Part shown: piece by piece, positions 31,190-40,719 of the stretch
How the letters are laid out: every line of letters starts with the position of its first letter
Position numbering within the stretch: position 1 is the stretch's first letter
Assembly (NCBI RefSeq): GCF_010093025.1
Contig: NZ_CP048114.1
Span: 4,216,001-4,280,000 of the forward strand
DNA length: 64,000 nucleotides
From: Edaphobacter sp. 12200R-103
GTDB taxonomy: Bacteria > Acidobacteriota > Terriglobia > Terriglobales > Acidobacteriaceae
Direction: 5' to 3'
Made by a program: the position numbers and the translations under genes
The notes under the pieces: generated by a model
What the model was told of the DNA's origin: nothing
Database searches by the model: none
Seen by the model: the letters and a program-made list of their open reading frames with translations, nothing else

Positions 31190-33328
31190 TCACTCCACCG
31201 TCACGCTCTTCGCCAGATTCCTTGGCTGATCTACATCGCATCCTCTTCTTACAGCGATGTGGTAGGCGAGGAGTTGTAGCGGGACTACTTCGAGGATGGG
31301 GAGGAGTAGCTCGGGGGCGGGCGGGATGTAGATGGTGTGCTCGACGAGCTGCTGGATTTCGGTGTCGCCCTGGATGGCGATGGCGATGACGCGGCCGCTG
31401 CGGGCGGTGACCTCCTGGATGTTGGAGAGGGTCTTTTCGTACTTGAGGACGCTGGCGGGGTCGTCGGGGTCCTTGGTGGCGATGCAGACGACGGGGAGCG
31501 ACTCGTCGATGAGGGCGTTGGGGCCGTGCTTCATCTCGCCGGCGGGGTAGCCTTCGGCGTGGATGTAGGAGATCTCCTTGAGCTTGAGTGCGCCTTCGAG
31601 GGCGATGGGGTAGTGGATACCGCGGCCGAGGAAGAGGAAGTCGTGCGCTCCGTGGAAGAGTTTGGCGAGGTGCTGGCAGTGCTCGTCGAGGGAGATGCGG
31701 GGGCGCTTGCGGCGCTCGGGACCGGGCCAGAGATGGTCGAAGGGCTGGGCAGAAGAGAGGATTGACCGCAGATCCTTCGACTCGCTTCGCTCGCTCAGGA
31801 TGACACTTTCATCTTGTCCGCCTAGTCCACGGGGACTGACGCCGGAGGGTTGTGCGCCGGTCGTAGCGGTGGGGGCGGCTACGCCTTCGGACATGCCGGT
31901 GGTGTTGGGGCGGTCGAGGGAGAGGAGGGATTCGAGCTTGGAGGGGAGCTTGCCGAGCTCGGTGGCGAGGTGGAGGGACTGCTCGGGGGTGACGGTGCCG
32001 CGGGTCTGGGCGAGGTGGAGCGCGAGGATGAAGAGCGCGGTGAGCTGCGAGGTGAAGGCCTTGGTGGAGGCGACGCCGATCTCGGGCCCGGCGTTGGTGG
32101 TGATGGTTCCGTTGGCGCGGCGGGTGATGGCGGAGCCGACGACGTTGCAGATGGCGAGGGTCTTGGATCCCTTGTCGATGAGCTCGTTCTGGGCGGCGAT
32201 GGTGTCGGCGGTCTCGCCGGACTGGGTGATGAGCAGGCCGATGGCGCGCGGGTTGGGGATGGGGTCGCGGTAGCGGTACTCGCTGGCGTAGTCGACGTCG
32301 ACGGGGAGGCGGGCGAGGCGCTCGATCATGAACTTGCCGGCGAGTCCGGCGTGCCAGGAGGTTCCGCAGGCGGCGATGGTGATCTGGGCGGCGTTGCGGA
32401 TGTCTTCGGAGGAGAGGTCGAGGTTGTCGAGGAAGACCTGTCCGGTGTCGAAGGAGATGCGCCCGAGGGTGGTGTCGCGGATGGCGCGGGGCTGCTCGTT
32501 GATCTCCTTCAGCATGAAGTGCTTATAGCCGGCTTTTTCGGCCTGGATGGGGTCCCAGGCGATGCGCTGCACCTTGAGGGGGAGCGGGCGGCCGTTGAAG
32601 TCGGAGAGGGTGACGCCCTGGCGGGTGATCACCGCGAGCTCGCCATCGGCGAGGAAATGGATGTTGCGGGTGTGGTGGAGGATTCCCGGGACGTCGGAGG
32701 CGAGGAAGAATTCGCCCTCGCCGATGCCGATGACTGCGGGAGGACCCATGCGCGCGGCGACGAGCTTGTCGGGGTCGTTGGCGGACATGACGCCGATGGC
32801 GAAGGCTCCGGTGAGGTGCTTGACGGCCTCGCGCACGGCTTCTTCAAGTGGTACTTGCCGTACGGGCGATGAGCCTTTGGCGTGGCTGTCCTGAGACAGC
32901 TCTCCCATTTCCTTGAGCTCCTGCTCGATGAGGTGGGCGATGATCTCGGTGTCGGTCTCGGTGACGAATTTGTGGCCCTTGGCGGTGAGATCTTTTTTGA
33001 GGGCGAGGTAGTTTTCGACGATGCCGTTGTGAACGACGACGAGCGAGCCGGTGCAGTCGCGGTGCGGGTGGGCGTTCTCCTCGGTGGGGCGGCCGTGGGT
33101 GGCCCAGCGGGTGTGGCCGATCCCGAAGGAGCCGTGCAGGGGATTGTCGGCGATGACGGTCTCAAGGTTGCGCAGCTTACCGGGCGCCCGGCGAAGCTCA
33201 AGTCCGGCGGAGTTGCCGGCGACGGCGATGCCTGCGGAGTCGTAACCGCGGTATTCGAGGCGACGCAGGCCTTCGATGATGACAGGAACAACAGGCTTCG
33301 GACCAATATATCCAACGATTCCGCACAT
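31190..33328 (-). CDS. glmS: Glutamine-fructose-6-phosphate aminotransferase with in-frame insertion
   Basis: GlmS makes glucosamine-6-phosphate for peptidoglycan and lipopolysaccharide. The N-terminal glutaminase starts MCGIVGYIG, so C2 is the nucleophile once methionine is removed; GHTRWATHG and the two SIS sugar domains ([22 protein letters not shown], and [21 protein letters not shown]) are intact, as is the end [11 protein letters not shown]. At 712 residues it is about 100 longer than usual. About 70 extra residues lie between the SIS domains (about 31700-31905) and include the translated palindromic repeat ([15 protein letters not shown]). A further insert of about 20 residues lies in the glutaminase domain (about 32850-32910). 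Confidence 0.95.
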   Translation of the reverse strand: MCGIVGYIGPKPVVPVIIEGLRRLEYRGYDSAGIAVAGNSAGLELRRAPGKLRNLETVIADNPLHGSFGIGHTRWATHGRPTEENAHPHRDCTGSLVVVHNGIVENYLALKKDLTAKGHKFVTETDTEIIAHLIEQELKEMGELSQDSHAKGSSPVRQVPLEEAVREAVKHLTGAFAIGVMSANDPDKLVAARMGPPAVIGIGEGEFFLASDVPGILHHTRNIHFLADGELAVITRQGVTLSDFNGRPLPLKVQRIAWDPIQAEKAGYKHFMLKEINEQPRAIRDTTLGRISFDTGQVFLDNLDLSSEDIRNAAQITIAACGTSWHAGLAGKFMIERLARLPVDVDYASEYRYRDPIPNPRAIGLLITQSGETADTIAAQNELIDKGSKTLAICNVVGSAITRRANGTITTNAGPEIGVASTKAFTSQLTALFILALHLAQTRGTVTPEQSLHLATELGKLPSKLESLLSLDRPNTTGMSEGVAAPTATTGAQPSGVSPRGLGGQDESVILSERSESKDLRSILSSAQPFDHLWPGPERRKRPRISLDEHCQHLAKLFHGAHDFLFLGRGIHYPIALEGALKLKEISYIHAEGYPAGEMKHGPNALIDESLPVVCIATKDPDDPASVLKYEKTLSNIQEVTARSGRVIAIAIQGDTEIQQLVEHTIYIPPAPELLLPILEVVPLQLLAYHIAVRRGCDVDQPRNLAKSVTVE
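31768..31806 (+). repeat. Palindromic repeat embedded in the glmS coding sequence
   Basis: gcagatccttcgactcgcttcgctcgctcaggatgacac, one base different from the intergenic copy at 15473-15511. It is read in frame as part of a roughly 70-residue insertion between the SIS domains of GlmS. Confidence 0.9.
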
Positions 33329-33437
33329 ATGAGGAGTGTAGATGGAGAGGATGGGTTTTGCGCTGGAAGAAATTGTGACTTTTGGGGGAGTTGCGAGAGG
33401 TGAGAAGAGTGATGACAGGATGGTCTAATACAGGAAG

Positions 33438-34256
33438 ATGATCTCGGTCCTCATTCTTACGAAAAATGAGCAGCGCGACCTGCCGGAATGCCTGAAGTCG
33501 GTGGCGTGGTCGGATGATGTGCATGTGTTCGACTCGTACTCGACGGATGACACGGTAGCGATTGCGAAGGCTGCGGGCGCGACGGTGACGCAGCGGGTAT
33601 TCGACAACTACGCGACGCACCGGAATGCGGCGATGACCGAGGTGAAGTTCAAATATCCCTGGCTGTTTCTATTGGATGCGGACGAACGGCCTACGCCGGA
33701 ACTCTCGCGCGAGATGCAGCAGGTGGTGCTGGGTGCGGGTGAGGATGTCTCCGGGTTTCGTCTGCGGCGGCGGGATTTTCTCTTCGGGACGTGGTTGAAG
33801 CACGCGCAGATCTCACCGTTTTATATAAAGCTGGTGCGGCCGGAACGGGCGCGGTATACACGGGCGATCAACGAGGTGTTGGAGGTGGATGGGCAGATCA
33901 TGGATCTGGGATATCCGCTGGACCATTATCCGTTCTCGAAGGGAATCGCTCACTGGGTCGCCAAGCACAACACGTATTCGACGATGGAGGCAGAGCTGAT
34001 CTACAGGCAGCAGGGGCTGCGGAATCCATCATGGAAGACGGCGCTGCGCGATCCGGATTTTCACACACGCAGGCTGCATCAGAAGGCGCTGTTCTACCGG
34101 CTGCCGGGAAGGCCGCTGATCAAGTGGGTTTACATGATGTTTTATCGCGGGGCGGTTCTGGATGGAGCCGCTGGGGTGGCCTATGCCACGCTGCAATCGT
34201 TCTATGAGTACATGATTGTGCTGAAGACGAGGGAGCTTGAGCGCGGCGGCGCTTAG
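33438..34256 (+). CDS. Glycosyltransferase family 2
   Basis: A 272-residue GT-A protein: MISVLILTKNEQRDLPECL at the start, SYSTDDTVAIAKAAGA, the acceptor/metal motif LFLLDADERPTPEL (DAD), and a C-terminal part with HYPFSKGIAHWVAKHNTYSTMEA and a hydrophobic end (KWVYMMFYRGAVLDG). This is the WaaE/KdtX-like branch, usually adding a sugar to the lipopolysaccharide core at the inner-membrane face. kdsB for Kdo activation lies 5 kb away, so the gene may serve lipopolysaccharide. AGGAAG sits just before the ATG. Divergent from glmS. Confidence 0.87.
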   Translation: MISVLILTKNEQRDLPECLKSVAWSDDVHVFDSYSTDDTVAIAKAAGATVTQRVFDNYATHRNAAMTEVKFKYPWLFLLDADERPTPELSREMQQVVLGAGEDVSGFRLRRRDFLFGTWLKHAQISPFYIKLVRPERARYTRAINEVLEVDGQIMDLGYPLDHYPFSKGIAHWVAKHNTYSTMEAELIYRQQGLRNPSWKTALRDPDFHTRRLHQKALFYRLPGRPLIKWVYMMFYRGAVLDGAAGVAYATLQSFYEYMIVLKTRELERGGA

Positions 34257-34313
34257 TCAGAATCCAGTGCGGTGAACATTTTTCTGTCGTACGTTCAGCT
34301 CTTTTAGCCCTGC

Positions 34314-35312
34314 TCAGAGTGCCGCATTGTCGCTATGCACCAGCTCGTAGAGGCGTCGGGCGGGAGATTCGAGGGAAGCGTCATCGCTTACAGAGGCATT
34401 GGTACGGATGCGGGGTGCCTGTTTGGATGAGAAGAGAATGACGCTTTGGGGATTCATGACCAGCGCCGCTTTGAGCATTAATTTTGAGAGGATGGATGTT
34501 TCTGAGAGATTCATGCCAGTCTCTTGAGACCATAGACGAAGTTTTTCCGGGTCAGCCGCCAGCATCTCGCGCAAACGTTGAAAACGGGCGCTCAAAGCTC
34601 GGTGATGAATTCGGAAGGGTGCACCAGCAGGGATGACAGGATCGAAGATGGACCACTCATACTGCAGGACCGAGCAGTAGGCGGGACGACGGGCGAGAAG
34701 GTCATCAATCCGCAGATTGTCGCTGCCTACGCCGAACGCGCCCACTTTGCCTTGCGCAACGCTTTCCTCAAGGAAGCGCAGGAGTGAATCATCGGTAAGA
34801 TCGTCAGCTGTAGCTTCGTGCAGAAGCCAGATATCGACGTGGTCCGTTCGGAGTGCTGAGAGGCTGGACTCGAGCGACGCCCGAGCCTTTTCGGCGGTGA
34901 AGGAACGACGTTCCGCAGGTTGGGCCGATGCCTGCACGGCCACTTTGGCTGCAGAGGCGAGACGCTTCTTGGCCGCGGGAAACTGGCGGATGATGGGCCC
35001 TGCTATCGAACGTGCGAGGCGGAAGAAGGATTTGTTTTTAGGCGGGGGAATTCCGTACTTGGTTGTAACGGTGGTATCGGTACGGTGGCGAGCCAGAAAC
35101 TCACCCACGCAGCCTTCCGCTTCTCCGTAGCCATACATGGGAGCCACGTCAAAGTGGCGAATTCCAGCGTCATAGGCATGTTCGAGAACGGCAAGGGATG
35201 CACGACGGCCGATCGAACCCATCAAGGTAGAGCAGCCGAAGCCGAGGCGAGAGGTCGTCCGCCCCGTGGGACCCAGAAGAGTGGTCTGCATGTTCAGGTT
35301 CTCCGTTGTCAT
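34314..35312 (-). CDS. Aldo/keto reductase family oxidoreductase
   Basis: About 332 residues from ATG 35312; ATG 35291 with GGAG nine bases upstream is an alternative. The barrel has SRLGFGCSTLMGS, AYDAGIRHFDVAPMYGYGEAE with the catalytic Asp and Tyr, TTKYGIPPPK with the lysine, VDIWLLHEATADDL with the histidine, and GAFGVGSDN. The tetrad needed for NADPH-linked carbonyl reduction is therefore present. An inserted Ala/Lys-rich stretch follows the lysine strand. The C-terminal part is less typical. It starts 11 bases after the GMC gene stop and is cotranscribed with it. Confidence 0.87.
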   Translation of the reverse strand: MTTENLNMQTTLLGPTGRTTSRLGFGCSTLMGSIGRRASLAVLEHAYDAGIRHFDVAPMYGYGEAEGCVGEFLARHRTDTTVTTKYGIPPPKNKSFFRLARSIAGPIIRQFPAAKKRLASAAKVAVQASAQPAERRSFTAEKARASLESSLSALRTDHVDIWLLHEATADDLTDDSLLRFLEESVAQGKVGAFGVGSDNLRIDDLLARRPAYCSVLQYEWSIFDPVIPAGAPFRIHHRALSARFQRLREMLAADPEKLRLWSQETGMNLSETSILSKLMLKAALVMNPQSVILFSSKQAPRIRTNASVSDDASLESPARRLYELVHSDNAAL

Positions 35313-35323
35313 TTTTTCTCTGC

Positions 35324-36874
35324 TTAGATGGCGCTCAGATGATCTGCAAGGCGGACGGCCAGGGCGAGAAGCGTGTGCGTCGGGTTGGAGAAGCCGGAGT
35401 TGGGATAGACGGCAGCGCTGCAAACATAACCATTGTCCATTCCGTGGAGCCTCAGGTTGAGATCGACGACGCCGTCGGAAGGCGAGGAGGAGAGCCGCAT
35501 GCCTCCCATGTGATGGTAGTTGTCGCCACAGAGTGGACGGAAGCGATCGTAGTCGTCGAGGTCGGGATGAGGCACAACCCTGGCGACGGATGCGAGCGAA
35601 CGTTGCGCCACCTTGACGTATGTGCGGATCGCATCGATCTCGTTGTCGGAGACATGCCAGTCGAGGCGGGTGCGCAGCATTCCCAGGGAGTCCCGGTTTT
35701 CGGACAGCGTAATGGTGCTTTTAGAGAGCGGGTCTTGTTCCGTGTGAACGCCTAGTTCGATACGGCAACCTGGAGCAACATAGGCGCGGTGCTTCACGCT
35801 GTAGCGATAGATCTGGCGGGCGAGGAGCGGCGAATGACGTAAGAGAGCGAAGATCTCCGAAGAGCTCGCTTGTTTCCACTTGCCGCCGAGGAGCTTGCGG
35901 ACGGTCATTTTGAGCTGAGCCGCAATCGCTTCGGTGTCGCTCTTGTAGATGACCATGGCAGCGACATTCAGACTTCGTTGCTGCTTCTGAATGCGGGGAG
36001 AAAGGCGCAGCTTGGGCTGATATTTGAAGCCGCGGCTGAAGACGTTATCGAAGATGTTATGAAAGGCGGATGGATTCCGGGGTTCAAGCGTAGCTGCGGG
36101 TGCAATGATGTGGTCCTGATAGTGGTGTCCGAGCAAGCCGGAGCGGTTCCAGGGTTTGTCTGCCTGTTCGGGCTGCAGGAAGAAGCGGCAGGATTCGATT
36201 CCGCCCAGTGCGAAGACATATTGATGAGCCCGGAAGGTGGCCTCAACACCGGAAAGAGTTCGTGCTTTGACTCCCAGGATCTTTGAGCCTTCACGCACCA
36301 AAGCAGTGACATTGGCGTGAAGCCAGAGATCGACGGCAGGGGAGGTTTCTAAAAAACGTCGATGAAGGTAACTGAAATCGGGTTCCGGGCACCACCGTGA
36401 GAAAAATGATTCAAGATCGGGGAAGGCCGGTGATTTCAGATGAATCTCACGCCATACTGCTTCATCGGACAGGTTTGCCTGTGCCAGCCCTTCGAGAGTG
36501 ATGGCGCGAGAGTAATAGGGGGCAAGCTCCTGCTTTGAGATGGGCCATCCGCTTCCCGGAACCCACTCTCGATGGATAAAATCCTCATCGTCAAGCTCTA
36601 GAATCTGGCCACCCCATCGGGTTGTGCTTCCACCTTTGGCTCGGAAACGACCGATGTGGATCCCGTTGTGAGGGAGACCGATAATTTCGCTGCGATAAGG
36701 ATCCTGCGATTCCTCCTCGATTCGCGGGCCACCACCTTCCACCATAAGGACGTGTTTTCCCTGGCGGGCAAGCTCAATTGCGAGGACGATGCCAGCCGCC
36801 CCGGCACCTACGATACACACATCGGCGGGTTGTGCTGCAGTGTCGGGCAGGGCCTGCATGAGGTCGTGAATCAA
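35324..36874 (-). CDS. GMC family FAD-dependent oxidoreductase
   Basis: 516 residues from TTG 36874, chosen because AGGAGA lies eight to nine bases upstream; ATG 36859 lacks a site and the longer frame to 37216 is not conserved. The Rossmann motif VCIVGAGAAGIVLAIELARQG binds FAD; KGGSTTRWGGQ and the C-terminal HHMGGMRL and PNSGFSNPTHTLLALAVRLADHL segments with the catalytic His/Asn are intact. GMC enzymes oxidise alcohols, often sugars. The aldo/keto reductase follows in the same operon, which suggests linked oxidation and reduction of a sugar or polyol. No signal peptide seen. Confidence 0.9.
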   Translation of the reverse strand: MIHDLMQALPDTAAQPADVCIVGAGAAGIVLAIELARQGKHVLMVEGGGPRIEEESQDPYRSEIIGLPHNGIHIGRFRAKGGSTTRWGGQILELDDEDFIHREWVPGSGWPISKQELAPYYSRAITLEGLAQANLSDEAVWREIHLKSPAFPDLESFFSRWCPEPDFSYLHRRFLETSPAVDLWLHANVTALVREGSKILGVKARTLSGVEATFRAHQYVFALGGIESCRFFLQPEQADKPWNRSGLLGHHYQDHIIAPAATLEPRNPSAFHNIFDNVFSRGFKYQPKLRLSPRIQKQQRSLNVAAMVIYKSDTEAIAAQLKMTVRKLLGGKWKQASSSEIFALLRHSPLLARQIYRYSVKHRAYVAPGCRIELGVHTEQDPLSKSTITLSENRDSLGMLRTRLDWHVSDNEIDAIRTYVKVAQRSLASVARVVPHPDLDDYDRFRPLCGDNYHHMGGMRLSSSPSDGVVDLNLRLHGMDNGYVCSAAVYPNSGFSNPTHTLLALAVRLADHLSAI

Positions 36875-37154
36875 AGTCCGATCTCCTGAGATGTGAGTAA
36901 TCGCTGCGGGGAAAAGAGTGGTTTTTGAAAGCAAGCTGGTGCGGGTAGCCCATGCTTTTACAGGGGAGGAGACATTGATGCGGATTATATCGAGGTTAAA
37001 TTGAGTTCTCAAGAAACGGAAAGGTCTGTCGTGGAAGGCATTCACCGCAAAGAGAGGTTCCGTAATGTCTGCAGAAGGATGCCATTCGAGACACGATAGA
37101 TTTGTTAAAGAATTGTTCGCAAGATGCGTCGAAAGATTGAGGGTAGGCTTGGAA

Positions 37155-39533
37155 ATGATATTGAACTGGTTGAGTTCGTGCTTTCGGCGAGAAGCTTTGT
37201 TTCCGGGTGCCTGCACGGCCTTTCTGGTGCTTCTGGTGTTCTGCGGAATCTCTCCGGCTACGGCACAGACGCAGAATGCAGCAAGCGCCTATCGGGAGGT
37301 AGATCCGTTTATCGGTACCGGGCCGGAAGGGCATACTTTTCCGGGAGCGACGGTTCCGTTTGGGATGGTGCAGCTCAGTCCCGATACGCAGATTCGATAT
37401 TTCAAAGAGAGTTACAAGTGGGCAGCGGGCTATCGATACGAGGACACGACGATCCTGGGGTTTTCGCACACTCATTTTTCCGGGGCTGGCCACTCGGATC
37501 TTGGGGACGTACTGCTCCAGCCGATCTCGGGTGAGGTTCGGACGGAGCCGGGAGATATCGAACATCCTGGGTCTGGCTATCGCTCGCGGTTCAGCCATAA
37601 GACGGAAGAGGCAGCACCTGGCTACTATGCAGTTACTCTTGACGACTACAAGGTACGCGCAGAGCTGACAGCGACGGCGCGTGTCGGTGTTCATCGTTAT
37701 CACTTTCCTGCCGATAAACCACAGCACATTCTGATGGACCTTCGTTCGTCCATCTATAACTACGATGGCAAGGTGCTGTGGTCACGCATTCGCATTCGCC
37801 CGGACGGCACGATTACGGGAATGCGCGAGACCAGGGGGTGGGCGCCCGGGCGTCAACTCTACTTTGCAATGCGGTTTTCGCGGCCGGTTGTGGAGCATCA
37901 TCTGTACGATCGGGAACCTGCCGTGGCGTATCGCGGTTTCGCAACGCCGGGCACGAGTCCGGAGAATAGGCAGGCGATCGAAGGACGCGGCCTGGTTGCT
38001 GTCTTCGATTTCACACCTACGTCCGCACCGCTGATGGTGAAGGTTGCCCTCTCTCCCACGAGTGAAGAGAACGCAATCGCGAATATGGATGCCGAAGTGC
38101 CAGGATTCGACTTCGACCAGGTGCGGCGTGCCGCGCGTGCACAGTGGGAAAAGGAGCTATCGGTCCTCGATATCGATGCAGATCCCGCGATGCGCAAGAA
38201 TCTCTATACCGCGCTCTACCACTCGCTGCTGGCGCCCGGAACAGCGATGGATGTGGACGGCAGCTATCGGGGGCCGGATAACCAGGTCCATAAAGCCGAA
38301 GGCTTTCATTTTGTCTCGACCTTTTCGTTATGGGACACGTACCGCGCCGAACAACCGCTGATGACGCTGATTGAGCCGGAGAGCCGAACTGCCGATGTCG
38401 TTCGGTCGCTGGTAGCGTCGCAACAGGAGAGTCCGTTTGGCATTCTTCCCGTGTGGCAGTTCCAGGGAATCGAGACGTGGTGCATGATCGGATACCATGC
38501 CGTACCTGAGATTGCCGATGCGTACATGAAGGGCATTCGCGGATTCGATGCGGAAGAGGCGTTGAAGGCGATGGTGGCCAGCGCTACCTACGGACCGTAT
38601 GGGCATCTGGATGCGTACATGAAGCTCGGGTATGTCCCCATCGACCATGACGGTGAGGCGGCTTCGAAGACGATGGAGTATGCCTTCGACGACTGGACGA
38701 TCTCAAAAATGGCTGCGGCCATGGGGCATAAGGATATTGCATCGACGTTTGCAAAACGTGCGGAGAGTTGGAAGAACGTATTCAATCGGCAGAACGGCTT
38801 TGTCCAGCCGCGCTATGCCGATGGGAGATGGCGTGAACCGTTTGATCCGGCGCGCGCGGGGGCGGACAGCGGATTTACGGAAGGAAACGCATGGCAGTAC
38901 TCGTGGTATCAGCCGCAGGATGAAGCAGGGCTGATTCGTCTGCTCGGCGGCGACCATCAACTGATCGCGAAGCTGGATGCGATGTTCGATGCGAAGGTCG
39001 ATCCAAAGCAATATGCCGACGTTGAAGATATTGCCGGAATGATCGGGCAATATATTCACGGCAACGAGCCCAGCCACCACCTTGCTTATCTGTATGCCTA
39101 TGCAGGCCAGCCGTGGCGTACTCAGGAGCGTCTACAGCAGATTGTAGAGAGCCAGTACAGGCCCACTGTGGATGGACTGGTAGGAAACGACGACCTGGGG
39201 CAGATGTCCGCATGGCTCATCTTTACGTCAATGGGGTTCTATCCGGTAGCCCCGGCCTCGAATGAGTATGTGTTCGGACGCCCGTTTGTGAATCGTGCAA
39301 CAATACAGCTTCCAAACGGGAAGACATTTCGCGTTGTTTCGGAGAACATGAGCGCGGCGAATCACTATGTGGAGGGCGTAACTCTGAATGGAGCAAAGCT
39401 CGACCGCAGCTATCTGCAGCATAGCGAGATCATGAATGGAGGCGAACTGCGCTTCGTGATGGGGCCGAAGCCGAACCGCATGTGGGCAACGGGTGCATCA
39501 TCGCGGCCGTATTCGATGTCGGCAGGACATTAG
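37155..39533 (+). CDS. Glycoside hydrolase family 92 (alpha-mannosidase-like), secreted
   Basis: The frame is open from 37065; I prefer ATG 37155, which gives a signal peptide (FPGACTAFLVLLVFCGISPA). About 792 residues. GH92 signatures are in order: VDPFIGTGPEGHTFPGATVP, FSHTHFSGAGHSDLGD, YTALYHSLLAPG, FSLWDTYRAEQPLMTLIEPE, HLDAYMKLGYVPIDHDGEAASKT-type, GFTEGNAWQYSWYQPQD, and GNDDLGQMSAWLIFTSMGFYPVAP. These calcium-dependent exo-enzymes remove mannose (mainly alpha-1,2/1,3/1,4) from glycans by inversion. This suggests growth on fungal or plant mannose polymers. Divergent from the GMC gene. Confidence 0.95.
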   Translation: MILNWLSSCFRREALFPGACTAFLVLLVFCGISPATAQTQNAASAYREVDPFIGTGPEGHTFPGATVPFGMVQLSPDTQIRYFKESYKWAAGYRYEDTTILGFSHTHFSGAGHSDLGDVLLQPISGEVRTEPGDIEHPGSGYRSRFSHKTEEAAPGYYAVTLDDYKVRAELTATARVGVHRYHFPADKPQHILMDLRSSIYNYDGKVLWSRIRIRPDGTITGMRETRGWAPGRQLYFAMRFSRPVVEHHLYDREPAVAYRGFATPGTSPENRQAIEGRGLVAVFDFTPTSAPLMVKVALSPTSEENAIANMDAEVPGFDFDQVRRAARAQWEKELSVLDIDADPAMRKNLYTALYHSLLAPGTAMDVDGSYRGPDNQVHKAEGFHFVSTFSLWDTYRAEQPLMTLIEPESRTADVVRSLVASQQESPFGILPVWQFQGIETWCMIGYHAVPEIADAYMKGIRGFDAEEALKAMVASATYGPYGHLDAYMKLGYVPIDHDGEAASKTMEYAFDDWTISKMAAAMGHKDIASTFAKRAESWKNVFNRQNGFVQPRYADGRWREPFDPARAGADSGFTEGNAWQYSWYQPQDEAGLIRLLGGDHQLIAKLDAMFDAKVDPKQYADVEDIAGMIGQYIHGNEPSHHLAYLYAYAGQPWRTQERLQQIVESQYRPTVDGLVGNDDLGQMSAWLIFTSMGFYPVAPASNEYVFGRPFVNRATIQLPNGKTFRVVSENMSAANHYVEGVTLNGAKLDRSYLQHSEIMNGGELRFVMGPKPNRMWATGASSRPYSMSAGH

Positions 39534-39600
39534 TCCACCACCGCAGCGCAACGGAATTTGCTCTGGATCTGGGGTTTGTTGACCTCAGCCATCATCTCGA

Positions 39601-39645
39601 ACCGCGGATCCTTCGACTCCGCTACGTTACGCTTACGACGACACT
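39601..39645 (+). repeat. Decayed palindromic repeat copy
   Basis: accgcggatccttcgactccgctacgttacgcttacgacgacac keeps the left part (ggatccttcgactc) and right end (gacac) of the long form seen at 15473 and 31768 but the centre is changed. Confidence 0.5.
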
Positions 39646-39695
39646 CTCTAAAATGGAGGGGTTCAGCGTGGCTCTCAGATATATGTGAATGCGTC

Positions 39696-40412
39696 CTAGC
39701 GCGTCAGCACGGACTCCACCAGGCGTAGGTCTTCCTCCGTGTCGACCCCTATCGTATCGAAGGGCGTCGGCTCTACATAAAGGTTGACGCCGTTTTCGAG
39801 AAAGCGAAGCTGTTCGAGACGCTCCGTGTGTTCGAGCGTGCTGGAAGGCAGTGCAGGAAACCGTTGCAGCGCGGCTTTTCGATAGGCATACAGGCCGATG
39901 TGCTTCCAATAGAGGGCCGGATTCCCGTCGCGGTTGTAGGGGATGGTGGCGCGAGAGAAGTAGAGGGCCCGTCCGTCTTCCGCGGTGACCACCTTTACGG
40001 CGTTGGGATTGTGGATGTTCTCGGGGGTGCAGGGCACCTTGAGGGTCGTCACGTCAACGCCTGGCTTGGCAAAGGGTTGCAGCAGAGCGGTCAGGTGCTC
40101 CGGCTTCAGGAGCGGTTCATCTCCCTGGATATTGACGTAGATATCAGCGTCGACGATCTGTGAGACGGCGTGGACGCGATCGGTTCCGCTGGCGAGTGCA
40201 GGCGATGTCAGCTGGCAGGTCCAGCCATTTTCGTTGCAGAGGGAGGCGATCTCATCCGAATCGGTGGCGACTAGCAACTGGTCGAGTTGGGGGCAGGCAA
40301 CCGCTGCCTCCCACACCCATGCGAGCATGGGCCGGCCGGCGATGGGGCGAAGAATCTTGCGAGGTAGACGGGTAGAGGCGAGGCGAGCCGGGATAACGCC
40401 AACGACCCGCAA
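39696..40412 (-). CDS. kdsB: 3-deoxy-manno-octulosonate cytidylyltransferase (CMP-Kdo synthetase)
   Basis: KdsB activates Kdo as CMP-Kdo for the lipopolysaccharide core. 238 residues, as usual: VVGVIPARLASTRLPRKIL for CTP, MLAWVWEAA, ATDSDEIA, ALASGTDRV, IYVNIQGDEPLL with metal-binding Asp, FSRATIPYNRD, HIGLYAYR, LEQLRFLENG and FDTIGVDTEEDL. All blocks match. The start is TTG 40412, since no ATG or GTG fits; its ribosome site is poor. Presence shows a Gram-negative cell with Kdo lipopolysaccharide. Confidence 0.96.
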   Translation of the reverse strand: MRVVGVIPARLASTRLPRKILRPIAGRPMLAWVWEAAVACPQLDQLLVATDSDEIASLCNENGWTCQLTSPALASGTDRVHAVSQIVDADIYVNIQGDEPLLKPEHLTALLQPFAKPGVDVTTLKVPCTPENIHNPNAVKVVTAEDGRALYFSRATIPYNRDGNPALYWKHIGLYAYRKAALQRFPALPSSTLEHTERLEQLRFLENGVNLYVEPTPFDTIGVDTEEDLRLVESVLTR

Positions 40413-40529
40413 AGGGTGGCTCTCGCTGGACTTTTCCGGCAGCGTGGAATCAAGTATGATGGAATCTGGCTGTGCCAGTGGTGAATCTCCCCGATTCGAT
40501 TTTCCTGATGGGCACGGCTCTCTTCTACC

Positions 40530-40606
40530 GGCGGTGTAGCTCAGATGGTTAGAGCGACGGACTCATAACCCGTAGGTCGACAGTTCGATTCTGTCCACCG
40601 CCACCA
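40530..40606 (+). tRNA. tRNA-Met (elongator type, anticodon CAT)
   Basis: A 77-base gene with acceptor stem ggcggtg / caccgcc, A73 and encoded CCA. D-arm gctcagatggttagagc and T-arm cagttcgattctg are normal. The anticodon loop is ctCATaa on stem acgga/cccgt, with one A-C mismatch next to the loop. The fully paired acceptor stem indicates an elongator Met rather than initiator; a lysidine-modified Ile2 tRNA also has CAT and cannot be fully excluded. Confidence 0.92.
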
Positions 40607-40719
40607 TAGTTCTTCCTGCCCATATCGCGGAATCTTGGTACGAGAGTATCATTTCGGCAGGGTGTTTCGTCTAAACGCCTGTTGGGGGTGGTGTCTGCTC
40701 CCTGGAGAGTTCTGTAGAT

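Noticed and set aside
31700-31910. glmS insertion as an intein or group II intron.
   Set aside because: Too short, no splice-junction residues or intron structure, and it contains the dispersed palindrome; reading through in frame is simpler.
31337-32872. Long plus-strand Gly/Val/Asp-rich frames opposite glmS.
   Set aside because: High-GC antisense shadows of a certain enzyme gene.
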